DNA from: Pedobacter polaris
GTDB lineage: Bacteria; Bacteroidota; Bacteroidia; Sphingobacteriales; Sphingobacteriaceae
DNA length: 64,000 nucleotides
Assembly (NCBI RefSeq): GCF_005116505.1
Contig: NZ_SWBR01000001.1
Span: forward strand, 558,001-622,000
Reading direction: 5' to 3'
Part shown: positions 55,087 through 62,773 of the stretch, in pieces
How the letters are laid out: every line of letters begins with the position of its first letter
How positions within the stretch are numbered: the first letter of the stretch is position 1
Program-made: the position numbers and the translations under genes
The notes under the pieces: model-generated
What the model saw: the letters and a program-made list of their open reading frames with translations, nothing else
Database searches by the model: none
What the model was told of the DNA's origin: nothing

Positions 55087-55144
55087 TGTCATCCTGCGAA
55101 GGAAGGATCTAAACAAAAGATGCTTCGACAAGCTCAGCATGACA
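55087..55144. repeat. Palindromic pair of GTCATCC-type dispersed repeats
   Basis: Left unit TGTCATCCTGCGAAGGAAGG... (55087-55110) and right unit AGATGCTTCGACAAGCTCAG then CATGACA (55118-55144) are inverted copies separated by about 7 bases. The full element lies between argD and argF'. Confidence 0.8.
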
Positions 55145-55163
55145 GCATAAAAAATATACAGAT

Positions 55164-56141
55164 ATGAAGTTATTCACTTCCGTACACGATGTTCCGAGCA
55201 TCAAACAATTTGTAAAGGATGCACTGGCATTAAAGGCAAATCCTTATGCACACCAAGATTTGGGTAAAAACAAAACATTAGGGTTGGTTTTTATGAATCC
55301 AAGTTTGCGTACTCGTTTAAGCACTCAAAAAGCTGCGCTAAATTTGGGAATGAACGTAATGGTAATGAACTTGGATAAAGAAGGCTGGGCATTAGAAACT
55401 CAAGATGGTGTAGTAATGAATGGTTCAACTGTTGAGCATATTCGTGAAGCTGCTGCTGTTATGGGTCAATATTGTGATATTTTAGGTTTGCGTTCTTTTC
55501 CAAAATTGCAAAACAGGGAAGAAGATTACAGCGAAGACTTCTTCAATAAATTTGTGAAATATTGCGCTGTTCCTGTGGTAAGCTTAGAAAGTGCAACTCG
55601 CCACCCATTGCAAAGTTTTGCAGATATCATTACCATTCACGAAACTTGGAACCCACTAAGAGTTGGTGCTAACGATAAACCTAAAGTTGTTTTGGCTTGG
55701 GCGCCACACGTAAAAGCATTACCTCAAGCTGTTCCGAATTCATTCGCAGAATGGATGTGTAAAGCACAAGCAGAAGGAATGATAGATTTTACGATTGCGC
55801 AACCAGAAGGATATGAACTTGCTGAAGATTTTACGCTGGGAGCTAAAATTGAATATAATTTAGAAGAAGCTTTAACTGGTGCGGATTATATTTACGTGAA
55901 GAATTGGAGCAGCTATAAAGAATATGGTAAAGTTTTAACTTATCCAGATGGCTGGATGATGAACAACGATAAGTTGAAATTCACAAATGATGCTAAGGTA
56001 ATGCATTGTTTACCTGTTCGTCGTGATTTAGAATTGTCTTCTGAGATTTTGGACGGCCCGAATTCATTGGTTATCCATGAAGCCGGAAACAGACTTTGGT
56101 CGGCACAAGCAGTTTTAAAAGCGATGTTAGAAGAACTATAA
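55164..56141 (+). CDS. argF': N-acetyl/N-succinylornithine carbamoyltransferase
   Basis: 325 residues. Carbamoyl-phosphate site SLRTRLSTQKA (47-57), HPLQSFAD and HCLPVRR place it in the AOTCase/SOTCase group rather than ordinary OTCase. The residue that sets acyl specificity, Glu92 in acetylornithine enzymes and Pro90 in Bacteroides fragilis SOTCase, is V90 here (NGSTVEHIREA). Reported Glu-to-Val exchange shifts specificity toward N-succinylornithine, so a succinylated pathway is predicted. It carbamoylates N-acyl-ornithine to N-acyl-citrulline, with argE later removing the acyl group. Confidence 0.93.
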   Translation: MKLFTSVHDVPSIKQFVKDALALKANPYAHQDLGKNKTLGLVFMNPSLRTRLSTQKAALNLGMNVMVMNLDKEGWALETQDGVVMNGSTVEHIREAAAVMGQYCDILGLRSFPKLQNREEDYSEDFFNKFVKYCAVPVVSLESATRHPLQSFADIITIHETWNPLRVGANDKPKVVLAWAPHVKALPQAVPNSFAEWMCKAQAEGMIDFTIAQPEGYELAEDFTLGAKIEYNLEEALTGADYIYVKNWSSYKEYGKVLTYPDGWMMNNDKLKFTNDAKVMHCLPVRRDLELSSEILDGPNSLVIHEAGNRLWSAQAVLKAMLEEL

Positions 56142-56150
56142 AAAAGAGCT

Positions 56151-56532
56151 CGTCATTGCGAGGCACGAAGCAATCTTAAAGTGGTAGAAAAGCAAAATGG
56201 AAAGAGGTGGATACGTTTATATTATGACGAATGTATTTAATAACATTTATTATACAGGGGTAACTTCTGATTTAAGAAACCGTGTTTGGGAACATAAAAA
56301 CTGTGTATATCCTAAAAGTTTCACCTCAAAATATAAATGCTGCAAATTGGTATACTTTGAATTTTTTCTGCATATCGAAGAAGCGATTGATGAAGAAAAA
56401 AGAATTAAGGGGGGCAATAGACAGCAAAAGATAAATCTAATAAAGGCATTAAATCCTAATTGGTTAGATTTGTTTGAAACATTAGATTAACTAAGATTGA
56501 GCATTAGGATTGCTTCGTGCCTCGCAATGACG
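56151..56532. mobile_element. GIY-YIG cassette bounded by perfect 25-bp inverted repeats (candidate mobile unit)
   Basis: 382 bp. Left end CGTCATTGCGAGGCACGAAG plus CAATC (56151-56175); right end is its exact reverse complement (56508-56532). The only gene inside is the GIY-YIG endonuclease. The ends belong to the dispersed CGTCATTGCGAGG...GAAGCAATCT family. If the unit were removed, argF' and argB would be about 17 bp apart, as expected in a compact operon. No target-site duplication is visible. Mobility is inferred, not shown. Confidence 0.55.
56197..56490 (+). CDS. GIY-YIG endonuclease domain protein
   Basis: 97 residues, a complete GIY-YIG domain of the UvrC/URI type: GYVYIMTN (Tyr residues 6 and 8), YTG at 19-21 in place of YIG, Arg in DLRNRVWEH (R27/R29), and the metal-binding Glu in EEAIDEEKRIKG (E61-E67). 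It should make single- or double-strand DNA cuts, as in homing endonucleases and UvrC. It is enclosed by perfect 25-bp inverted repeats and lies in the argF'-argB spacer, with its own start codon and stop. It has no known role in arginine synthesis. Confidence 0.93.
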   Translation: MERGGYVYIMTNVFNNIYYTGVTSDLRNRVWEHKNCVYPKSFTSKYKCCKLVYFEFFLHIEEAIDEEKRIKGGNRQQKINLIKALNPNWLDLFETLD

Positions 56533-56540
56533 ATACATAT

Positions 56541-57329
56541 ATGAAACAACTAACCATTATAAAAATTGGCGGAAACGTAATTGATAATTCTCAGAATTTA
56601 CATCAATTTCTATTAGATTTTACTGCTTTACCTGGAGATAAAATCTTAATTCATGGTGGTGGAAAAATTGCGACCGAACTTGGAGAAAGTTTGGGTATTG
56701 AAGCCAAAATGGTTGATGGAAGACGGATTACTGATATTGAGACTTTACGTATTGTAACAATGGTTTACGCTGGCCTTATTAATAAAAATATGGTGGCTCA
56801 GTTACAAGCAAAAGGTAATAATGCAATTGGTTTAACTGGCGCTGATGGAAATATCATTAAAGCTAAAAAACGACCTGTAAAAGATATCGACTATGGCTTT
56901 GTTGGAGATTTAGATGAAAATTCTATTTCATCAACTACGCTGGATAGCTTGTTAAAAGCGGGTTTAACACCAGTTTTATGTGCCATTACTCATGATGGAG
57001 ATATGCAATTGTTAAACACAAATGCTGATACGATTGCTTCGGCTGTTGCTGTTGCAATGTCATCATTATATGAAACACGATTGGTATATTGCTTCGAGAA
57101 AAAAGGTGTGCTGAAAGATGTAAATGATGATGCTACGGTTGTTCACGAGATCAAAGCAAGTGAATTTGAAGCTTTAAAAGCAGATGGTACTGTACAAGGC
57201 GGAATGATACCTAAATTGCACAATGCTTTTGAAGCAATTAACAAAGGAGTTGCGGCTGTTTACATTGGCAAAGCTGATGAGCTAGTAGAATTGGAAGGTG
57301 GAAACTTTGGGACAAAACTGAACCCCTAA
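56541..57329 (+). CDS. argB: N-acetyl(succinyl)glutamate kinase
   Basis: 262 residues from the ATG at 56541 (MKQLTIIKIGGNVIDN); a GTG eight codons upstream lies within the repeat and is not used. Amino-acid kinase fold with KIGGN, LIHGGGKIATELGE (acyl-glutamate/ATP region), and VVHEIKASEFEALKADGTVQGGMIPKL near the end. It phosphorylates N-acylglutamate. It starts only 9 bp after the right cassette end. Its final codons and stop (AAC CCC TAA) overlap the CCCCTAATCCCCTAAAGGGG dispersed repeat. Confidence 0.94.
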   Translation: MKQLTIIKIGGNVIDNSQNLHQFLLDFTALPGDKILIHGGGKIATELGESLGIEAKMVDGRRITDIETLRIVTMVYAGLINKNMVAQLQAKGNNAIGLTGADGNIIKAKKRPVKDIDYGFVGDLDENSISSTTLDSLLKAGLTPVLCAITHDGDMQLLNTNADTIASAVAVAMSSLYETRLVYCFEKKGVLKDVNDDATVVHEIKASEFEALKADGTVQGGMIPKLHNAFEAINKGVAAVYIGKADELVELEGGNFGTKLNP

Positions 57330-57345
57330 TCCCCTAAAGGGGACT
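57323..57345. repeat. CCCCTAA-type dispersed repeat overlapping the argB stop
   Basis: CCCCTAATCCCCTAAAGGGG then ACT. The first four-codon stretch supplies the last Pro codon and TAA of argB. Similar CCCCTAAAGGGG elements are widespread in Bacteroidota spacers as far as I recall. Confidence 0.65.
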
Positions 57346-57649
57346 TGGCGTTGTGTATTAAAATAAAACCGCAAAGGCACAAAGTACGCAAAGAAATACA
57401 ATTTTACCTGGTGGTCTTTGTGCTTTAGTGGTAAATCAGTTTGCGATGGCAAGGAAAAGGGACAAATTAACCACTGCCCTTGCAAGCTAAACCTGATAGT
57501 AGCGAAAAGCTCCCGATATTTCTTCGGGACTTGTAGCGAATAGCAGGGCTGACATTAATAGAGGCAAAAGCCTTACTTTTCTAATAAATATTAAATCGGT
57601 GAAGTCACTCTAATCGGTGAAATCACTTTAATCGGTGAAATCATTAAAA
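57330..57649. other. 320-bp repeat-built spacer between argB and proC
   Basis: No gene. It is a patchwork: the CCCCTAAAGGGG element (57323-57345), an inverted pair ACCGCAAAGGCACAAAG (57368-57384) and CTTTGTGCTTTAGTGGT (57416-57432), a CCTGATAGTAGCGAAAAGC ... TTGTAGCGAATAGCAGG element with a TCCCGA/TCGGGA hairpin (57492-57548), a GAGGCAAAAGCCT mini-hairpin, and the 18-bp tandem repeat (57594-57646). Confidence 0.75.
57594..57646. repeat. 18-bp tandem repeat upstream of proC
   Basis: Three direct units: AATCGGTGAAGTCACTCT, AATCGGTGAAATCACTTT and AATCGGTGAAATCATT, the last ending 4 bp before the proC ATG. Confidence 0.9.
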
Positions 57650-58462
57650 ATGACAAAAAAAATAGCAATTATAGGTTCTGGAAATATCGGTATTTCTTTA
57701 GCGAAAGGACTAGTGAAGGCTGACTACACATCGGCTGCTCAAATTACTTTAACACGCAGAAGTTTAGACCATCTAAAACCCTTTGCAGTTGCAGGATTTA
57801 ATATCAGCAATGATAATAAAACAGCTGTAGCAAATGCTGATGTTGTGATTTTAGCAGTTTTGCCGCAGCAATTAAATTTAGTTTTAGATGAAATTTCATC
57901 AGCTATAAATCCTATTAAACACTTGGTGATTTCCGTGATTTCTGGTGTAAGTTGCGCAGCGGTAAAAGAAAAGTTAGGCAATGATGTAGAAGTAATCAGA
58001 GCGATGCCAAACACAGCTATTGCCATCGGTCAATCTATGACTTGTATTGCAAGTGATAATGCTTCTGCGGAGAATTTATCTGATGTTACCAAAATGTTCG
58101 AGACCGTTGGTTCTGTAGTTAAAATCAATGAAGATTTAATGACCTCGGCAACTGCACTTTGTGCTTGTGGTATTGCATTCTTTTTAAGAGCAATTAGGGC
58201 AGCATCACAAGGTGGAGTAGAGATTGGGTTTCACGCAGATGAAGCGCTGAAAATGGCTGTTCAGACGGCAAAAGGAGCTGCCGATTTACTTTTACTACAT
58301 GGAACACATCCAGAGTCAGAAATAGATAAAGTAACTTCGCCCAAAGGCTGTACCATTGCAGGCTTAAACGAAATGGAGCATAATGGCTTTAGTTCATCGT
58401 TAATTAAAGGCATTAAGCTTTCAGCTTTAAAAGCTGGAAATTTATATACAAAGGAAAGCTAA
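57650..58462 (+). CDS. proC: Pyrroline-5-carboxylate reductase
   Basis: 270 residues from the ATG at 57650 (MTKKIAIIGSGNIGISLAKGL); a GTG five codons upstream lies in the tandem repeat. Rossmann NADPH-binding GSGNIG, then VISGVSCAAVKEKLG and VIRAMPNTAIAIGQSM, with the C-terminal helical domain QTAKGAADLLLLHGTHPESEIDKVTSPKGCTIAGLNEME typical of ProC. It makes proline from P5C. Its place inside the arginine run suggests joint control of glutamate-derived amino acids, a layout common in Bacteroidota. The stop is embedded in the shared AAGCTAAAA...AAAGACCAAAGC motif. Confidence 0.94.
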   Translation: MTKKIAIIGSGNIGISLAKGLVKADYTSAAQITLTRRSLDHLKPFAVAGFNISNDNKTAVANADVVILAVLPQQLNLVLDEISSAINPIKHLVISVISGVSCAAVKEKLGNDVEVIRAMPNTAIAIGQSMTCIASDNASAENLSDVTKMFETVGSVVKINEDLMTSATALCACGIAFFLRAIRAASQGGVEIGFHADEALKMAVQTAKGAADLLLLHGTHPESEIDKVTSPKGCTIAGLNEMEHNGFSSSLIKGIKLSALKAGNLYTKES

Positions 58463-58550
58463 AAAAATAAAGACCAAAGCGAAAAGTTAGAAGGCTTGAT
58501 GGCGGCGGGAAGGTTCAAGAAGCTAATCTAAATACGCATTACTCAATACT

Positions 58551-59618
58551 ATGATTGAAAACATACAAAAAGAAAGTCTGGATTTATTGCGACAATTAAT
58601 TCGCATCCAATCTTTTAGTAAGGAAGAAGATAGAACGGCGAATTTAATCGCACAATTTTTAGAAGAACGTGGGGTGAAAACCTATCGCAAAATGAATAAT
58701 GTTTGGGCTTATAACCAGCATTTTGATCCTGCAAAACCAACATTACTTTTAAACTCTCATCATGATACCGTTAAGCCAAATTCTGGTTACACTCGTGATC
58801 CTTATGATGCTGCCATTGAAGGAGATAAATTATTTGGTTTAGGAAGTAATGATGCTGGTGGTTGTTTAGTTTCTTTGATTGGAACTTTTCTGTACTTCTA
58901 TCCTCAAGAAGGCTTAAAATATAATATTTGTTTAGCCGCAACTGCGGAAGAAGAGATTTCTGGTAACAACGGATTGGAATTAGTTCTCCCAGATTTAGGC
59001 GAATTAGAGTTCGGAATTGTAGGCGAACCAACCGAAATGAATTTAGCCATTGCAGAACGTGGTTTGCTGGTTTTAGATTGTACTTCACATGGAAAAGCTG
59101 GTCACGCGGCTAGAGAAGAAGGAGAAAATGCGATCTACAAAGCACTAAAAGACATTGAGTGGTTTAGGAATTACCAGTTCCCAAAAGTTTCTGAGGTTTT
59201 CGGCCCTTTAAAAATGACGGTTACGATTATCAATGCTGGCTCACAACATAACGTAGTTCCTGCTAATTGTACTTTTACGGTTGATGTTCGTGTAACAGAT
59301 TCTTACACCAATGAAGAGGTTTTGGAAATCATCAGGGCAAATGTAGATTGTGATGTGACGCCTCGCTCTATTCGCTTAAAACCATCATCTATTGATAAAA
59401 ATCATCCTGTGGTTTTAGCCGGTGTAAATTTAGGTAAAACAACTTATGGCTCTCCTACAACATCAGACCAAGCATTATTAGATATCCCATCTGTAAAATG
59501 TGGTCCAGGTTTCTCTGGCCGCTCGCATATGGCAGATGAGTTTTTATACGTTCGTGAGGTTGCTGAAGGCGTAGCAGGTTATGTAAATATGTTGAAGCCA
59601 GTTATTAACGGAAAATAG
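58551..59618 (+). CDS. argE: M20 metallohydrolase, acyl-ornithine/citrulline deacylase
   Basis: 355 residues. M20 zinc ligands: LLLNSHHDTVKP (His-x-Asp), GSNDAGG (bridging Asp), AATAEEEISG (Glu general base) and the Glu in VGEPTEM. The dimerisation domain lies at about 165-260. ArgE-type context (arg operon with argF'-class enzyme) points to removal of the N-acyl group from N-acylcitrulline. Peptide cleavage is an alternative, as M20 members vary. The start follows proC by 88 bp of degraded repeat sequence. Confidence 0.88.
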   Translation: MIENIQKESLDLLRQLIRIQSFSKEEDRTANLIAQFLEERGVKTYRKMNNVWAYNQHFDPAKPTLLLNSHHDTVKPNSGYTRDPYDAAIEGDKLFGLGSNDAGGCLVSLIGTFLYFYPQEGLKYNICLAATAEEEISGNNGLELVLPDLGELEFGIVGEPTEMNLAIAERGLLVLDCTSHGKAGHAAREEGENAIYKALKDIEWFRNYQFPKVSEVFGPLKMTVTIINAGSQHNVVPANCTFTVDVRVTDSYTNEEVLEIIRANVDCDVTPRSIRLKPSSIDKNHPVVLAGVNLGKTTYGSPTTSDQALLDIPSVKCGPGFSGRSHMADEFLYVREVAEGVAGYVNMLKPVINGK

Positions 59619-59689
59619 AATAAATAAAAAAGCCTCATTTAGACCGGATTGCAAATCTTGACTAATTACAAAATAGAATAAATAAAAAA

Positions 59690-59750
59690 CCGCTGATTGG
59701 TAGATTTTCCTTCGACTATGCTCAGGATGACAAAATCTGCAAATCAGCGG
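59690..59750 (-). terminator. Terminator of the S9 peptidase gene with an embedded dispersed repeat
   Basis: Imperfect 19-bp arms (CCGCTGATTGGTAGATTTT at 59690-59708; AAAATCTGCAAATCAGCGG at 59732-59750) enclose CCTTCGACTATGCTCAGGAT then GAC, an inverted copy of the GTCATCCTGAGC repeat. Followed on the minus strand by TTTTTTATT. Confidence 0.75.
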
Positions 59751-59766
59751 CTAACAATAGTTTTAT

Positions 59767-62628
59767 CTAGTTTTCTTCTCCTCCATCAAAAGCCCTAGTC
59801 TCTAAATGTTTCTCCATATCTAAACGGTTAACACCTTTGCTCCACCATTCTGGTGCTGGTTTTCCTTTTAACATATAATCGAAGTATTCCATCATTCGCA
59901 CAGCGTAATCTTTACGATTTGGCAATTTAGCAATACCATGATTTTCTCCACGATAAGTAATCATCACCACTGGTTTATTCAGTCTTCTTAAACCGTTGTA
60001 GTATTCAATTCCTTGCGTAAAATCTACCGCACCATCTTTATCGTTGTGTAAAAGCAACAAAGGAGTTTGTACTTTTTTAATGTGGTAAACTGGAGAGTTG
60101 CGAGCAAAGGCATCCCAATTATCCCAGTAACCTGGCGTTAAACGACCTTGACTAGCTTCAAAAATTGCCTGATTTGTACCACCGCTATTCCAATAGATTA
60201 AGCTATACATGCTAATCATATTGGTCAATGGCGCACCAGCTGCAGCAGCTTTAAAAATATTGGTTTGTGTAATTAAGAATGATGTTTGGTAGCCACCCCA
60301 AGAGTGACCGTGAATGGCAACATTTTTTTCATCAACAATGCCTGTTGCAATGGCGGCCTTAACTGCAGGTACCACACAAGCAACCGCCGACATACCTGGG
60401 TCATTTAATTTGTATTTAATATCCGGTTCTAAAACTGCGTAACCATTACTTAAATACATTGCTTTGTTAAATCCACCACCTGGGAAACTTGGCATCGAAT
60501 AGTTATTCAATCCGTCTGTTAAACGTTCATAAATATAGGTGATGGTTGGATAAGCCTTACCAGGAGCATAATTAGCTGGCAGATATAATGCCGCCTGTAA
60601 ACTGTCACCATTTGTACTTACATAATCTATTAATTTAACGCCAGCTGTCCAGGCATATTTGGCTTGGTCTGGTGTATTTGAATTTACTTTTTTAGGAGCT
60701 GTTAAATCGCTACTTGCACTTGCATAATAGACAGGAGATTCTTTAAAGTTGCTTTTAGTGTAGGCAAAAACTTTTCCTTTCTCTGCTTTCATAAAAGTTC
60801 CGTATGCATTGTCATCCATAAACAGAACATTTATTTTATTTTTTCCTGTTGGAAGAATTCCAATACCTGCCTTTTTATCCTTAACATTAAAAACACCGAA
60901 ATACTGGTCTTTACTTAAATCTGTTCCTTTTTCATCTTCATAAATACGGTATCTCCCGGCTACTTCTGTTTTTTTGCTTTTCCAGTTATCAGAAAGTGAA
61001 GCTACACTTTTACCATCAGCAGAGATTTTCCATAAATCATAGTTGTCCATAATTAATGCGTACTTAGAATCGCTAGACCAACCTAAATTTTGAGTGGAGG
61101 GTTTTAAAACATTATGGTCGTCTAGCTCATTAATGAAGGATGATTTAATGCTCCCTGTTAAGTTAGCCGTTGCACCTGTTTCTAAATTGATGCTATAAAA
61201 TGCTCCATCCACATAATAACTTGCTATTTTACCATTTGGAGCAATTGATAATCTGCCGCCATTTGTGGCATACATTTTTTCGAACAAACGTTTTTTAACA
61301 CCCGTTTTAAGATCGATTAAATAAATGTCAGTATAACTTTGTCCATCTAAATTCCCAGCTAATTCATAATTAGAATTATCATAACCAATTGCATACAATT
61401 GCTTTGGCGCAACTACAACATTACGCATATTGCTATCTGCTAACTGGGTAAATTTTTTATCTGCTATGCGATAAGAACTTGTATAACTAAAGCTTTTATC
61501 CCTCATTTCTTGGGTTTGCTGTGCAGATTGGAGGCGTTTATCTTGCCAGTTCCAAATGATCATATCAGGTTTTTCGATATCATCTTTTTTAGGTTCAGGT
61601 TTAACTACTTTAGCTAAACTATCAGCTTTTGCATCTGGTTTTTTAGATTTAGACACACTATCCGTTTTCTTATCATCCTTTTTTTCTAAAGTATTGATAC
61701 CGAAAAACAAAGTTGATTGATCATCTGACCAATATGGCGTTGCATTGTTATTTACACCTTTTCCTTTCGGGAAAGTAACATCGTCTAAGCTATTGTAAAT
61801 TACTTTATTGGTTAAATCACCATTAATTTTGTTAATACCGATTACACTAAAAACATCCTCTTTATATTTTTCGTTTTTGTTAGATTTCAATAAGGCAAAC
61901 GCATTTCCATCCTCATTCCAGTTTACGCTTTTATAAACGGCTTTGTCATTATCCAACGCAGTTGTTAAACCTGTTTTCATATCTCTTAAAAACACACCGT
62001 TCCCATTTTGTCCATTTGCATCTACTGTATAAGCTAACTGGTCGCCAGCTTTATTAAAAGCAAATTCTGATACATTACCAATGTTGAAACTCTTCTTAGT
62101 AGCCAAATTATATAACAGCACATCAGTTCCTTTTGCTGCATCTTTATCTTTAGGTGCAGTTTCTAATGGCGCAAATTGTATGGCAATCCAAGATGAATTT
62201 TCACCCGAAAAACTAAAACTTCTTACCCTTTCAAATGAAGTTTGTTTATTGTCGGCTAAATAAACTACAGTCAATTTATCGTACAAAGGTTTCATTGTTT
62301 TTTTTGCTGCCTTAACTTCGGCATCTTTTGCAGAAACCTTAAAAGCAGCATATCTAGAGTCTTTTGAAAAGAGTAAAGGGTTTGCGGTTGCGCCAATTGG
62401 ATGCGAATAACTCAAAGTATCGAATGTTTTTCGAATAGTCATTTTTAAGTCGCCTTCAGTTGGTCCGCTTGCCCAAGCCATCCATTGGCCATCTGGCGAT
62501 AAAGCATTTCCTCTGTTATAGTTCCACTTTGAAACATCTTTCCAAGTTAATGCCGCTTGCTCTTGAGCCAATGCATTTGTTGCAAGCGATATTGCAAAAA
62601 CGAATAGAATAAGTTTTAAATTCTTCAT
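59767..62628 (-). CDS. S9 family serine peptidase (prolyl oligopeptidase/DPP IV-like), exported
   Basis: 953 residues with signal peptide (MKNLKLILFVFAISLATNALAQ). N-terminal beta-propeller-like region (about 30-640) includes a Lys/Asp-rich low-complexity insert (KKDDKKTDSVSKSKKPDAKADSLAKVVKPEPKKDD). C-terminal alpha/beta-hydrolase (about 670-930) carries the nucleophile in HGHSWGGYQTS (Ser about 777), Asp in LLLHNDKDGAVDF and His in YRGENHGIAKL. It is predicted to be a periplasmic peptidase. It is transcribed opposite to the arginine genes, splitting argE from argH. Confidence 0.92.
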   Translation of the reverse strand: MKNLKLILFVFAISLATNALAQEQAALTWKDVSKWNYNRGNALSPDGQWMAWASGPTEGDLKMTIRKTFDTLSYSHPIGATANPLLFSKDSRYAAFKVSAKDAEVKAAKKTMKPLYDKLTVVYLADNKQTSFERVRSFSFSGENSSWIAIQFAPLETAPKDKDAAKGTDVLLYNLATKKSFNIGNVSEFAFNKAGDQLAYTVDANGQNGNGVFLRDMKTGLTTALDNDKAVYKSVNWNEDGNAFALLKSNKNEKYKEDVFSVIGINKINGDLTNKVIYNSLDDVTFPKGKGVNNNATPYWSDDQSTLFFGINTLEKKDDKKTDSVSKSKKPDAKADSLAKVVKPEPKKDDIEKPDMIIWNWQDKRLQSAQQTQEMRDKSFSYTSSYRIADKKFTQLADSNMRNVVVAPKQLYAIGYDNSNYELAGNLDGQSYTDIYLIDLKTGVKKRLFEKMYATNGGRLSIAPNGKIASYYVDGAFYSINLETGATANLTGSIKSSFINELDDHNVLKPSTQNLGWSSDSKYALIMDNYDLWKISADGKSVASLSDNWKSKKTEVAGRYRIYEDEKGTDLSKDQYFGVFNVKDKKAGIGILPTGKNKINVLFMDDNAYGTFMKAEKGKVFAYTKSNFKESPVYYASASSDLTAPKKVNSNTPDQAKYAWTAGVKLIDYVSTNGDSLQAALYLPANYAPGKAYPTITYIYERLTDGLNNYSMPSFPGGGFNKAMYLSNGYAVLEPDIKYKLNDPGMSAVACVVPAVKAAIATGIVDEKNVAIHGHSWGGYQTSFLITQTNIFKAAAAGAPLTNMISMYSLIYWNSGGTNQAIFEASQGRLTPGYWDNWDAFARNSPVYHIKKVQTPLLLLHNDKDGAVDFTQGIEYYNGLRRLNKPVVMITYRGENHGIAKLPNRKDYAVRMMEYFDYMLKGKPAPEWWSKGVNRLDMEKHLETRAFDGGEEN

Positions 62629-62735
62629 AATTAATGGTTTGTTAATGCTAAAATACTGTTTTAAAATAAAATTATTGCATAGCCAGATAAATTTGCAGTC
62701 TTGATACTTGATACGAAATACTTGCTACTTATTCG

Positions 62736-62743
62736 TACTTTTG
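62736..62743 (+). promoter_or_regulatory. Candidate -7 box for argH
   Basis: TACTTTTG is a perfect TAnnTTTG box 30 bp before the argH ATG. It gives argH its own promoter, needed because the S9 peptidase gene cuts it off from the argE transcript. No -33 TTG is found at the usual spacing. Confidence 0.4.
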
Positions 62744-62773
62744 CAATGCATTTTTAAGCTCCTAATAATAACA

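Noticed and set aside
56517..56540. GTG start for argB eight codons upstream
   Set aside because: Those codons are inside the inverted repeat and unlike ArgB N-termini; ATG at 56541 fits the family.
57635..57649. GTG start for proC five codons upstream
   Set aside because: It lies in the tandem repeat; MTKKIAIIGSGNIG at 57650 is the normal start.
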